64,000 nucleotides of DNA from Pseudomonas putida (lineage in GTDB: Bacteria; Pseudomonadota; Gammaproteobacteria; Pseudomonadales; Pseudomonadaceae): assembly GCF_028682455.1 (NCBI RefSeq), contig NZ_JANHLD010000002.1, positions 558,001 through 622,000 of the forward strand, given 5' to 3'. The notes below the pieces were generated by a model, which worked only from the letters and a program-made list of their open reading frames with translations, was not told the origin of the DNA and made no database searches. The translations under genes were made by a program, and so were the position numbers. Positions 53,612-62,505 of this stretch are shown piece by piece; position 1 is the first letter of the stretch; the number at the start of each line of letters is the position of its first letter.

Positions 53612-54283
53612 CAACACTTGATCCCGGCGTGCCACGTAACACCGATTTTGAGCGCTCCAGCAACACACGAGTGGGAGCGAGCAAAGCGCTACGATGCTAA
53701 TTACAGCCATACCCGTCACCTCCTTTGGCCCCTTGGCGATGGACATTACATTAATGCAGCGGAATGTCACTTGCCAAACTCAATTCCCAAAGTGCGCCTC
53801 ATTTTCTAGGTGGAGCCACCCTGGTAGTTGAAATCGCAGTACGCTGCGAAATTACACTGCGGAACGATGGTCCAAGTCAGGCCACCCTATCCGAGCCCAT
53901 CAGTAATCAGACTGCTCTGGTAAAATCTTCACCACAGCACTTCCATGCTCAGCCTGGCTGGAGTTTGAAGTCAGATCGGACCTGGGTCGCTCTCCGTAGG
54001 GAGTTTCTTCAAACAGCCAAAACATTTGCCTAAGTCAGCGCGCCTTAGGCAATAGAGTAAGATCAGCGACGGGAGTTGTACGCGGCATAGCACTGCCTCA
54101 ATAGTGAAAGCCGCAGCTGATTACTGTAACCATACATGCGCCGAAATAATATTCGGTGGTAAAACACGGCGTGACTAGTAGCAAGTCACTTGAGCAAGGG
54201 GCTGACAACCCTAGGAGCACACGATTAATGCGTGCCCTCCTCCTCTTTCTAGTGATCTTTGCGCCTGCACCTTCTACCTTGAA
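53612..54283. other. 672-bp region without convincing genes
   Basis: Several short open frames occur on both strands, but none has a ribosome-binding site, codon pattern or motif that I can support. It lies between two toxin-antitoxin remnants and is probably degraded island DNA. Confidence 0.4.
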
Positions 54284-54916
54284 CTAGTTCGACGTCGCAC
54301 GCTCCTGAGTCAATAACCTGTCCAGGTTGCCAACCTCAGTTCGCATTAAGGCTGATTTCATCCAGCGCGGCATTTTGCACGCTAGCAGCAACCGCTTCTC
54401 ACCTTCGTTTAACATACCGTAGATCTGGGCGATCACCGCGTCGCTTACTTCGGTTTTGCCCAGAAAATGGAGCGCGGTTAGCGCAAGCCCCACCCTGGTT
54501 CCGGCATACTGCAAACGATTGGAGCTCACATGCTTCAGTCGAATAAGAGCTCGGTCCACTTGAATCACTCGGCTTCGGCCGCTGGTGTAATAGATAGGCT
54601 GGACCTGTATTTGTGTGCTCAACCTGAACATTCTAACGGCTTCTGCGCCATGGCACTGAATGACCTCTCCTCGCGCGCTGGCGATGACTTTCATTACTTG
54701 CGTTGGACACGGTCGAACATTGCCTATGTACACGTTCCATTTGGGGCGCATGTAAACTCCACGAACCACTCGCTCCAAGACGCCTGCTCGAGCGAGTCGG
54801 GCCAAGACGCCGTTAATACTCGCTGGTGTTCCCAAGTCCTTAAACACGAGGCGAGTAAAAGCGGAACCTTTACGCATGCCAAGCAATTTTTTGATAATTG
54901 AGAGTGTTAAGTTCAT
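54284..54916 (-). CDS. AbiEi/DUF6088-like antitoxin-type transcription factor
   Basis: 210 residues from ATG 54916. The N-terminal winged helix covers about 1-70, with FKDLGTPASINGVLARLARA followed by GVLERVVRGVYMRPK. The second part has the family pattern GEVIQCHGAEAVRMFRLSTQ followed by a QVQPIYYTSGRS segment. These proteins are antitoxins of type IV systems or orphan regulators. The nucleotidyltransferase toxin that normally follows is absent: 670 bp downstream shows only debris. It is therefore an orphan, either selfishly retained or decaying. Codon use is less GC-rich than in the catabolic cluster. Confidence 0.75.
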   Translation of the reverse strand: MNLTLSIIKKLLGMRKGSAFTRLVFKDLGTPASINGVLARLARAGVLERVVRGVYMRPKWNVYIGNVRPCPTQVMKVIASARGEVIQCHGAEAVRMFRLSTQIQVQPIYYTSGRSRVIQVDRALIRLKHVSSNRLQYAGTRVGLALTALHFLGKTEVSDAVIAQIYGMLNEGEKRLLLACKMPRWMKSALMRTEVGNLDRLLTQERATSN

Positions 54917-55720
54917 TTTACCGTGATCCCGCCTCCAAATCATTGGACGATGGAAATCCAATATGTACGTACATTTCCCGCGGTTCTGGAACACTTCCTT
55001 GCCCTAATGCGGCATATGTAACGCGGGTAACTACGGTGCTTTAGCGTGATTGCCTCGCGTGCGTAACCAGGAATCGTTCACTATTCCTTGCGACCGACTG
55101 TTTCGCTCACGGCCCGCCAATGATAGGACAGACAGCGCTACAGCTTCTTCGAGCATCGCTCTTACTGGGCATTGCCATCCTCCCATATCGCCAATGGGCT
55201 GTCTCAGCGTTCACACCACGGTCCAACGTCAGTTGGCCCATGCGTGTACACCCCGTTCTGCACTCGTACCACAATAATCACGCACAGCCACAAAGAGCGA
55301 CGGGGTGGCCAACATCGGGCGTTGCTGGTACCAAAATCGAACGAAGGGTTGTAATTCTAAATGGCGCGTTCGATAGGCTTACCACCGGACCGGCTAGAGC
55401 TCTGCTGACATGTGCCTCGACGCTAACGACGCCCAATGGGCCATTGCTACTGCTCACGAGCCTAAGATCTGGAAGCCATGCAGCGTTTTGAGCCAAACCG
55501 CTACAGAGGAAACGAGGAGCACGTCGGTGACATAGGCATTTCGGTGTAGAAGGGAGCCACTTTAGACATGGAATCTTTTACGGATGTCTACGCTGCTCCC
55601 CAGCGTTCTCGCAGGAGAGTGTCGCGATGGTAAACGATAGCGCACTCATTGAACACTATGGCGCTCATAATTGGCTCGCGGCGCCTCCCCCTCATTCAGC
55701 TTCAGACTCTGAACAATGCC
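54917..55720. other. About 800-bp region without convincing genes
   Basis: Open frames of up to 123 codons overlap on both strands (55120-55491 plus, 55278-55496 minus). They lack start signals and known motifs, so I do not call them. Possible gene debris. Confidence 0.4.
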
Positions 55721-55996
55721 TCAAGGCTCGATGGCCTCCTCTCTAAGCCGGGTGATCAGATCGTCCATGCTGGACTCAGGCGCTTGGATCAAATAGGCGG
55801 TCACGATGAGGCTCAGCGGGTGAATACCAATTCTGCCGGCTAGGTCGTCGATTTTTTGTAGGGTCGGCGCCTTTTTTCCCCGTTCGAGGGTGCTCACATA
55901 GGTTCGGCTGCTCACCAAAGCGAAATCCTCCTGGGTCAGGCCATGCGCAGTACGCATGCGCCGCAGGGCTTCTCCCAGGGCTTCACGGATATCCAT
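55721..55996 (-). CDS. XRE-family transcriptional regulator
   Basis: 91 residues from ATG 55996, which has AAGAGGA at good spacing; another ATG six bases upstream lies directly on that site. The helix-turn-helix near residues 10-60 reads LTQEDFALVSSRTYVSTLER, followed by GKKAPTLQKIDDLAGRIGIHP. A C-terminal tail of about 30 residues may mediate dimerisation. The 12-bp inverted repeat at 56033-56063 upstream is a probable autoregulatory operator. A decayed second copy lies at 57455-57585. Confidence 0.82.
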   Translation of the reverse strand: MDIREALGEALRRMRTAHGLTQEDFALVSSRTYVSTLERGKKAPTLQKIDDLAGRIGIHPLSLIVTAYLIQAPESSMDDLITRLREEAIEP

Positions 55997-56032
55997 CGTC
56001 ATTCCTCTTAAAAGGAATGATGAAGAACTATC

Positions 56033-56063
56033 GAACACGATAGAACTACAATCTATAGTGTTC
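56033..56063. promoter_or_regulatory. Inverted-repeat operator upstream of XRE gene
   Basis: GAACACGATAGA at 56033-56044 mirrors TCTATAGTGTTC at 56052-56063, with 11 of 12 pairs. A similar arm, CCTATAGCGTTC, is found near 57645 beside the decayed XRE copy. Confidence 0.6.
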
Positions 56064-56429
56064 ATTTCTAGTGAAATCGAGACTCCAACTGGCGACAGGC
56101 CACTCAACGGCCAAAAAATGCCCAGCGGAGCGCGTCTTGAACGCTTTGCCTGAATCTCATACTCGTACTGCTGATACGGCTCTCCCTGTGAAGTTAAGAG
56201 ATTGTAAGTCTCGGTCACCTGCACTGAATCTCAACACCTGGCATGCGCCCGCCCCCTCGCAAACTGCAAGCGCTGTTGTTGAAGCTCGTATCATGAACCT
56301 GAATATTCATTGTTCAGGGCGGAATTTTACATGCTTCGGGGGAGCTGCTGCATACGCCGACGATTGCCCCTGAGTGTCGCTAAAGCGAGATTTCGCCGTG
56401 GCCGTTGTAAAGCGCGGCTCATCAGGTGT
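56064..56429. other. 366-bp region without convincing genes
   Basis: No supported gene. The right part leads into an IS3-like transposase remnant. Confidence 0.4.
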
Positions 56430-56663
56430 TTTCATGACAGCCTGATGCTGATCCGATCATCAACGCTTTGGACATGGCTTATGAGCAGCTTGGACGGCCT
56501 CAATAGGTTCTGATCCACAGCGGGCCGGTTCATGGTGCAGCGCTACAACTGGCAGCGACTACGTCAGTTCAATAGCGAGAGGCTTGCTTGGGCTTCTGAA
56601 AAGAAAGTCGGATATCGAACGTTTTGGTTGAGCGGTATCGAAGAGGTTCCGGCGACTGATGCC
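56430..56663 (+). pseudogene. IS3-family transposase (OrfB) remnant
   Basis: The plus strand reads PDADPIINALDMAYEQLGRPQ over a little more than 60 bases, then a stop, then VLIHSG. This matches the DDE-core region of IS3-family OrfB, where ALDMAYEQRGRPQ is followed by VLFHSDQGSQY. The D of HSDQG is already lost and frameshifts follow; a short piece reading YNWQRLRQF continues it. No terminal repeats were found. A dead fragment. Confidence 0.5.
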
Positions 56664-56857
56664 TGATGTTCGGTCTGCGTCGAACACTTGATCACTGCAA
56701 GCAGTCTAGCGGCATTGCCCTCGCTATCATTGGGTTACCGCTCAGGGGTTCCCGCCCCGATCTTCTGGCACGATGTTGCAGAAGGCGAGGAAACGTTCAG
56801 TTCTCCAGGCAAACCCATCTTGGCTTCACGCTGGTGAAGGCCGATACTAGTGTGCCC

Positions 56858-57115
56858 ATGCCTTTGAAATATGCCCATATGACCATACCCCGCGAACGCT
56901 CTCGTGCAGTCGTTGCGACCCGTGAGTTCCTTATCGAACTCGCGAAAAATGACGCTTTACCCGACCAGGTACGACAGGATGCTAAATTTTTGCTAAGGCA
57001 TTTTCCTACGGCGGATGACATAGATCGGGCTGGTAGGATTGAGGCGAGCGCAGAAGGATTGGAAGTGGATTTCATAGGACCCGTTTTCAGCCCCGTATTT
57101 AAGGAATTCCAATAA
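56858..57115 (+). CDS. BPSL0761-type small hypothetical protein
   Basis: 85 residues from ATG 56858, or 78 from ATG 56879. The core MTIPRERSRAVVATREFLIE with a following VRQDAKFLLRHFP resembles the small BPSL0761 family, as I remember it: (T)xPxERTRAV...FLxxL...R..A..LLRHYP. That family is common in Burkholderia and Pseudomonas beside mobile or XRE genes, and no function is known. No strong ribosome-binding site is seen for either start. Confidence 0.55.
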   Translation: MPLKYAHMTIPRERSRAVVATREFLIELAKNDALPDQVRQDAKFLLRHFPTADDIDRAGRIEASAEGLEVDFIGPVFSPVFKEFQ

Positions 57116-57140
57116 TCAGGTAGGCCGTCAAGCGGGCCTA

Positions 57141-57344
57141 AATGGCAGGCTTTCTCACCCTCCAACCTCCAGCGTAAGTGCGATGCTGCTCGCGAACTTT
57201 AAAGCAAACCCCGTTACGCTTGCAGTCAGAATTTTCAATGTGCCAATGACCTCTAATCCCGCGCCGTTTCAAGCCTGGGTCATCCCAGAATACCCACTCC
57301 CCGAAACCACGCTCTCCAGTGTCACCCAGATCATTGGGCGCTTT
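57141..57344 (-). pseudogene. Unrecognised gene-like fragment without start codon
   Basis: A minus-strand frame of 68 codons between two stops, with gene-like composition (GFGEWVFWDDPGLKRRGIRG, then HWHIENSDCKRNG) and no start codon. It may be the tail of a lost gene. No family recognised. Confidence 0.25.
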
Positions 57345-57454
57345 CTATTTTGAGGCGATCGACGAGCGAAAATAGATCCACCAGGGGCCCAAGTGCCGAC
57401 TAGGAGGTTCAGAGGATCAAAGCCAAGCGGGGAGTGAAATCGCGATCACTTTTT

Positions 57455-57585
57455 CAAGGTTTAACCTCGATACCTTTCTCAAGGCTGCTCAGATAGGTCC
57501 TGCTGCTGGCAATCGCCGAATCTTGCTGCGTGAGTCCTTGCCGTCCTCGCGCTTCCCGCAAGCAGTACCAAGCGATTGGTTTGGG
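57455..57585 (-). pseudogene. Decayed duplicate of XRE regulator
   Basis: The minus strand reads LREARGRQGLTQQDSAIASS and then RTYLSSLEKGIEVKP before a stop. This parallels LRRMRTAHGLTQEDFALVSS and RTYVSTLERGKKAP of the gene at 55721-55996. The C-terminal half is missing and no good start is visible. A partly matching operator arm lies upstream near 57645. Confidence 0.65.
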
Positions 57586-57719
57586 TCCATATTACGTACC
57601 CGACAAAAGGAGCAATACGCCATAATGAGCCCTATCGAGCTACAACCTATAGCGTTCATTTTGCATTGGCAGTATCCTTGAGGCTCATTTGAGGTAGCTG
57701 TTCGCGCGACCTCGACAGC

Positions 57720-58241
57720 TTGACATTGCTAGCTCTCTCGCCGCGTACCACCCCTTACCTGGAGCCATTCGTGATTCTGCTTTTTGACCCCGTGCCTCGG
57801 GAAGTACGTACGTGGACGCATTGCGAGATTGAGGGGCTTTGCTTTGTAATCACAATAACCTGCATGCACACGGGGCTGAAAAACCGTGCGGCAATTGTCG
57901 AGTGCGCGTATGAGCTTCTTCATTATCTGCAAGTGGCCAAGGATGTCGAAATCCAGCACGTTCAGATGATGTGTCCGCCATCAATCAGCGGACAAAGCCA
58001 TTGGATTCTAGAGGAACTCGATAGCGTCATTGTTCATTCGGGTGTCGACACTCGTGAGAGCGCCGTTGTCTATCGCACCAAAAGTGGATCTTACAAACTT
58101 GGAGATCTGGACCTAAGAAAACGTAAGGCCTCCCGAAAACTTTACACAAGAAAGCGATTTCTTGATCACCAAGGTGAAAAGAGCGATGTCAAAGCTCCTG
58201 AAAATGATATTAAACTCTATTCAGCGCTTTGGCGGGATTGA
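57720..58241 (+). CDS. Hypothetical protein
   Basis: An open frame of 173 codons; the true start may be internal. The C-terminal 50 residues are Lys/Arg-rich (LRKRKASRKLYTRKRFLD). No family is recognised and no signal peptide or membrane helix is evident. The first 30 codons overlap a DNA segment repeated at 58770-58842, so the beginning may not be coding. It stands beside the decayed XRE copy. Confidence 0.4.
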   Translation: MTLLALSPRTTPYLEPFVILLFDPVPREVRTWTHCEIEGLCFVITITCMHTGLKNRAAIVECAYELLHYLQVAKDVEIQHVQMMCPPSISGQSHWILEELDSVIVHSGVDTRESAVVYRTKSGSYKLGDLDLRKRKASRKLYTRKRFLDHQGEKSDVKAPENDIKLYSALWRD

Positions 58242-58391
58242 GGAGAGGTGAGCACGATTGATTCCAATTTGAGAATACTCCCGTTTGGCGGGTCAGATCC
58301 TCTGGCTGCGATTAACAGCTTAGGATGTTAATTCAGTACACCAGCGATGGCTGAAAGGGACGGAAATACACATAGGATTGAACCAGAACGG

Positions 58392-58613
58392 ATGACAGTT
58401 ATATGCCAAGACTCCGGCGATAGCAGCGGGGATGTCATCATTGATCTCCCACCTGAGGTCCTTGCAGGTTTGAACGTCAAGCTCGGTGACTCACTTTCTA
58501 TCGAGTTGGTTGAAGGTGCGATAGTGCTTAAACCAATCCGCAATGCTGCCCAAGAAATCTTGAGACAGCCATCGACTCGAAAAGTCGACGGGAGTCCGAA
58601 GCCAGGTCGTTGA
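58392..58613 (+). CDS. AbrB/MazE-like (SpoVT-AbrB) DNA-binding protein
   Basis: 73 residues from ATG 58392; an ATG 15 codons earlier is possible. MTVICQD, then GDVIIDLPPEVLAGLNVKLGD, then LSIELVEGAIVLKPI form the swapped-hairpin AbrB fold. Such proteins are antitoxins or small regulators. No toxin gene of the MazF or PIN type follows within the next 400 bp. It may be another orphan antitoxin in this region. Confidence 0.68.
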   Translation: MTVICQDSGDSSGDVIIDLPPEVLAGLNVKLGDSLSIELVEGAIVLKPIRNAAQEILRQPSTRKVDGSPKPGR

Positions 58614-59073
58614 TATGGCGAACTACGCCCTCAATGAGTGCATCCCAATCCCATGCTAAAGGGAACGGCTCACCGGAGCTACTGGTGTTCATTATTAGTT
58701 CGCAGTTTCTTTACAGGGGCTGCACGCTATTTCTCTCGCAGGTCTAGGAGTAGCCTTTCCTGCGTTAGCCCTCTCGACGCGCACCATTCCCCCACCCTCG
58801 AGCCTATAATAATTCTCCTTTTTAATCCCGTGCCCAGGGAAAGTTGGCGCTGATACGAGAATGCCCTTACATCGGCTTTGAAGTCCCGCGCAAGGTCATC
58901 ATTTCTGAGTCTTCGGGTGGATAATCGAATTCAGGCAGCATAGGCAAAATCGCATCAGCCAATAAGACGCGCGCATTCGCTTGCAACCTTACGCGCACCA
59001 AAACAGCTGCTCTCCAAGGCTGGCACGTTTGCGACCTACCCGTGCGGGTAATGTGCGCCACCTCATCCCATCG
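58614..59073. other. 460-bp region without convincing genes
   Basis: No supported gene. It contains the right copy of a diverged repeat (58770-58842) and short open frames with no start signals. Confidence 0.4.
58770..58842 (+). repeat. Diverged direct repeat, second copy
   Basis: The segment around CTTTTTAATCCCGTGCCCAG resembles CTTTTTGACCCCGTGCCTCG in 57738-57804, with roughly three quarters of bases alike over about 70 bp. TTCATT-containing sequence precedes both copies. It suggests duplication of a regulator module. Confidence 0.5.
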
Positions 59074-59355
59074 TCATTGAAATCTACAGATCCCTGGTAT
59101 CCGACAGTCATGCGCACCCTTGTCGGTAGCGGTCTTTATGTTGTCGTAGATGCTACGACGCGGCAGCCCACCTAACCCACCAAACGAGCAGGCATGGACA
59201 TAGAGCAACATCTCGGGGCCTTGCCTGGGAAAGGCAACCAACCAAAATGCGCGAGCGACGCACAAATTCATATGCGGGACCTGGATGCATGGGAACAGGC
59301 CGCCGATCAGTGGACCTTCTACACTCCAATCGCAATGCAACCTCACCGAGTGCAA
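59074..59355 (-). pseudogene. IS21-family IstA transposase fragment
   Basis: 93 codons on the minus strand include ARAFWLVAFPRQGPEMLLYV and then GGLGGLPRRSIYDNIKTATD, which match the catalytic core of IS21 IstA (H.L..SRAF...P.Q..EML and GG.PRRGIYDN.KTAVDK). It ends abruptly after KTATDKG with no IstB and no terminal repeats, so it is a dead fragment. Confidence 0.65.
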
Positions 59356-59438
59356 GGTTGCCAGTACAAAGGCTTGTACAGACTTATTTTGCTTCCAGCG
59401 CCACGAGCGCTACGCCCGTACGGCAGCTCAGCTGTCAG

Positions 59439-60431
59439 TTATTTCCTACGGGTTGATTTATTCGATGCTCGACTGCGCTCGCCTGCTCCCGGGCCAGCCG
59501 TTGCCTCCGCTAGTTGCTGACTCAACAATTCGGCACGCGCGCCCAAAGCAGCTGCCTGCTCTCGCGCATCAGCCAACTCACGGTGCTTCAATTGGTGTTG
59601 TTGACTCGCAGTGGCGAGCGCCTGAATGGCGTGGTCGTGCTCGCGCTGCAACGCTTCGCTCCGCGCCTGAGCGATCCCCCGCTGCTCGCGCGCCTCGGCC
59701 TGCTCTGCCTGGACCGCCAGCAAAGCGCGCTGAAGGGCCTGGTCGCGTGTGGTGGCCTGCTTGAGCTGGACGGTCAACGCCCTGCTCTCTTCGCGCGCTC
59801 GATCAATCTCGCGGTAGGCTCGGTCCTCGACATCGCGGGTGTAGCGCTGCTGCTCTTCGCGCACCTGCTCGACCTTATCGCGGCTGTCCTGCAGGTGTTG
59901 GCGGACCTCAATCAGTTGCGCTCGCGCATCGTCGCGCTGCCCCAGGAGTTCTTCGCGCTGCTTGCGCAGATCGTCGATCTGCGCCTGACGCTCGGTCAGC
60001 AATTGCTCAAGGTCAACCATGCGTGTCTCGGCATTCTGGTGCGCGGCCAAGGCTTCAGCCGTTTGCTGGCGGGCCTGCGCCGCTTCCAAACGGGCGCGGG
60101 CCTCCAGGGCTGCCAACGCCTCCCGCTCATCGGCCAACACCTGTCGCTGAGCAGCCAACGCTTGCTCGGCAACGCCCTGGGCCAGCGTGGTCGCCTGCTG
60201 CCACACCGCGACAAAGGCCTGCGCCACCTCCGTCGGCAGCCCGGGCAGTCGGGTTTCACCGCGCAAGCGCCCGGCTAGCTGTTCCCACCACTGATCAAGC
60301 AACGCACCGACCCGAGCCGGACTGCCGCGCCCCAGTTCCAGGCGCACCCGCTCCACCGTTGGCCGTTCGCCACGGGCCAGTACCGCGTCCGCCGCAGCGA
60401 ACACGTCGTTTTCCGGTACGCCTACCGCCAT
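59439..60431 (-). CDS. KfrA-like DNA-binding coiled-coil protein
   Basis: 330 residues. The N-terminal ~100 residues form the KfrA DNA-binding domain (ENDVFAAADAVLARGERPTV, then VRLELGRGSPARVGALLDQWW). The remaining ~230 residues are a continuous Ala/Gln/Arg/Glu-rich coiled coil. The base composition is distinctly GC-richer than the preceding 6 kb. KfrA proteins are plasmid- or island-borne transcriptional repressors and organisers. It diverges from an integrase gene, with an 11-bp inverted repeat between them as a probable operator. RBS GGAGGG. Confidence 0.87.
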   Translation of the reverse strand: MAVGVPENDVFAAADAVLARGERPTVERVRLELGRGSPARVGALLDQWWEQLAGRLRGETRLPGLPTEVAQAFVAVWQQATTLAQGVAEQALAAQRQVLADEREALAALEARARLEAAQARQQTAEALAAHQNAETRMVDLEQLLTERQAQIDDLRKQREELLGQRDDARAQLIEVRQHLQDSRDKVEQVREEQQRYTRDVEDRAYREIDRAREESRALTVQLKQATTRDQALQRALLAVQAEQAEAREQRGIAQARSEALQREHDHAIQALATASQQHQLKHRELADAREQAAALGARAELLSQQLAEATAGPGAGERSRASNKSTRRK

Positions 60432-60451
60432 ACCCCGCCCTCCGCTATATT

Positions 60452-60480
60452 AGGTCTGATAATCATAGTTTATCCGACCT
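60452..60480. promoter_or_regulatory. Inverted repeat between KfrA and integrase genes
   Basis: AGGTCTGATAA at 60452-60462 mirrors TTATCCGACCT at 60470-60480 with one mismatch and a 7-base spacer. Its position suggests a KfrA operator controlling both genes. Confidence 0.65.
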
Positions 60481-60518
60481 TATAAAATTAAAACTCAATT
60501 AATAATACGTTGAACGTA

Positions 60519-61622
60519 ATGGATAATACACAATCCTTCGAGAACGGATTGAACACCCCATTGGCACTGCACGACCTGGCCGACAGTACCCGTGCCGCCG
60601 CCGAGGCATTTATTGCCGCCGGTACTGCCGTCAACACCGTGCGCAGCTATCGCAGCGCCCTCGCCTATGGGGCCGCCTGGCTGCGCCTGCGCTACGGCCG
60701 GGCGCTCGGCGACGGCGCCCTACCACCGGAAGTGGCGGTGCAGTTCATCGTCGATCACCTAGCGCGCCCAGACGGTGCCAACGGCTGGTGCCAGCAATTG
60801 CCCACTGAGGTCGATGCCGCTCTGGTCGCTGCCGGGGTCAAGGGCAAACCCGGACCGCTGGCCTACAGCACGGTCAGCCACCGCCTCGCCGTCCTCGCCA
60901 AGTGGCATCGTCTCAAAGACTGGGAGAACCCGTGTGAGCAGGCATCGGTGAAAACCCTGCTGCGTGAAGCGCGTAAGGCCCAGGCCCGTCAAGGCGTTTC
61001 AGTCCGGAAGAAAACGGCGGTGGTACTGGAGCCGTTGCAGGCGATGCTCGCCACTTGCACCGACGGGGTACGCGGCGTGCGTGATCGCGCCTTGCTGTTG
61101 CTGGCCTGGAGTGGCGGCGGGCGGCGGCGCTCGGAAGTCATCGGCTTGCAGATTGAGGACCTGCGCCGACTGGATGCCGGCACCTGGTTGTATGCGCTCG
61201 GGGCGACCAAGACCGAAACCGGCGGCGTACGGCGCGAGAAGCCGCTGCGCGGCCCAGCAGCGCAGGCCCTGGATGCCTGGCTGGCCGCAGCCCCGGCAAA
61301 CAGCGGGCCGCTGTTTCGGCGCTTGTACAAGGGTGGCCGGGTCGGCACCACTGGCCTATCAGGCGACCAGGTCGCGCGTATCGTCAAACGCCGGGCTGCA
61401 CTGGCCCGGCTTGAGGGTGATTGGGCCGCCCATAGCCTGCGCTCGGGCTTCGTTACCGAAGCCGGACGCCAGGGCGTGCCGCTGGGCGAGGTGATGGCGA
61501 TGACCGAGCACCGCAGCGTGACCACAGTAATGGGCTACTTTCAGGCCGGGGCCTTGCTGGATAGCCGCGCCAGTCAGTTGTTTGGCGAATCACCCGGTAC
61601 TGAAACACCACCCGAAACATGA
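60519..61622 (+). CDS. Tyrosine recombinase/integrase
   Basis: 367 residues from ATG 60519; a TTG three codons earlier is possible. SAM-like core-binding domain at about residues 15-140 (TVRSYRSALAYGAAW). In the catalytic domain, Arg I is in SGGGRRRSEVIGL near 205. HSLRSGFVTEAG near 308 supplies His and Arg II, then MTEHRSVTTVMGYF supplies His III and the Tyr nucleophile. All catalytic positions are present, so it should be active. It resembles integrases of plasmid- and ICE-like elements. GC-rich, like the KfrA gene. Confidence 0.9.
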   Translation: MDNTQSFENGLNTPLALHDLADSTRAAAEAFIAAGTAVNTVRSYRSALAYGAAWLRLRYGRALGDGALPPEVAVQFIVDHLARPDGANGWCQQLPTEVDAALVAAGVKGKPGPLAYSTVSHRLAVLAKWHRLKDWENPCEQASVKTLLREARKAQARQGVSVRKKTAVVLEPLQAMLATCTDGVRGVRDRALLLLAWSGGGRRRSEVIGLQIEDLRRLDAGTWLYALGATKTETGGVRREKPLRGPAAQALDAWLAAAPANSGPLFRRLYKGGRVGTTGLSGDQVARIVKRRAALARLEGDWAAHSLRSGFVTEAGRQGVPLGEVMAMTEHRSVTTVMGYFQAGALLDSRASQLFGESPGTETPPET

Positions 61623-61698
61623 TTGCTGATAACAGTGGCGTAGGTAAAAACCTCAAGGCATCTCTTTTACCATCTGAATGAGCACAGCCATAGATTCA

Positions 61699-62376
61699 CT
61701 ACAGCTCGGCGTCGCTCGCCATGGCTTGATTAGCATCGGTAGCTACCGCTGCAGCTCTGCCGCCCCGCTTTGTAAAATCGATGCCGACGATCTTGATGTC
61801 CTCAACGTTTGGAAACTTCAGAGCGATAGCCAGCCAGTAATCTTGCAAAGCGGTGACCAGATCATCGAATTGTACCTGGTCATTGCGCGGCGACGCCCAA
61901 GTGGTTTGACCACCTTGGTTCACTAGCAAAAAAATGCCGCAGCTCGAGCCGACGCCGCGTAGATAGTCGCCACACAGCTGATTCTCGAGTCGCTCGAAAT
62001 GTTCGGGGCCACTCCAGTTTTGCAAAAGTTTCAGTTCGACAGGTACGGGGCCGTCGAACTGACTGTTCTGGATTCTGTAATCAGGACGCTTGTCATCGGT
62101 TAGCTGTTCTTCCTGGGTAACGACGTAGCGCCCTGCCGCACGATCTCTTAACCAACTGCCGATAAATTTGCAGATGGAAGTCTCCTGGTTCGTCTTAAGC
62201 AGGATCTCGGCATATCTCGAGTCGCCGTCATCCAGCTCATGCTTCAAGTCTAGGAGGCGATCGATCGCTAGGTTCCAAAGTTCACGATGGGTGGAGGGGA
62301 TACTTTCCAGGTACTCGTGGAACTCAATGACCTTTTCCGGCTGCAGGGAGGCGTTTTCTACGAAACTAGGGGCGAT
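61699..62376 (-). pseudogene. 5'-truncated C-terminal nuclease-like (PD-(D/E)XK) protein
   Basis: The frame is open from a stop at 62377-62379 to 61699, 226 codons, but has no ATG/GTG in its first 43 codons; the first usable codon is TTG at 62247. The protein carries KRPDYRIQNSQFDGPVPVELK, a D...ExK nuclease-type pattern. LENQLCGDYLRGVGSSCGIFLLV follows. This looks like the C-terminal effector domain of a much larger NTPase or defence protein whose front was lost, perhaps when the recombinase region was assembled. The exact parent family is not certain. Confidence 0.55.
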
Positions 62377-62505
62377 TCACTTGCCTCCGCAACGCTGGTG
62401 ACTAATATCAGAGGGTTAGGAGCCACCTTAGCTTGATGGACTAGCCATTGCTCAGGGCAGGGTTGAATCCAACCCACAATACGCCCGTCAAGTCGGAGTA
62501 GCCAA

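Noticed and set aside
55120-55491. A 123-codon plus-strand frame in the decayed region
   Set aside because: No ribosome-binding site, no motif and overlapping frames on the other strand.
59514-60278. A 254-codon Leu-rich plus-strand frame opposite the KfrA-like gene
   Set aside because: The Leu/Arg richness is the complement of the coiled-coil's Gln/Glu/Ala codons; KfrA domain evidence favours the minus strand.
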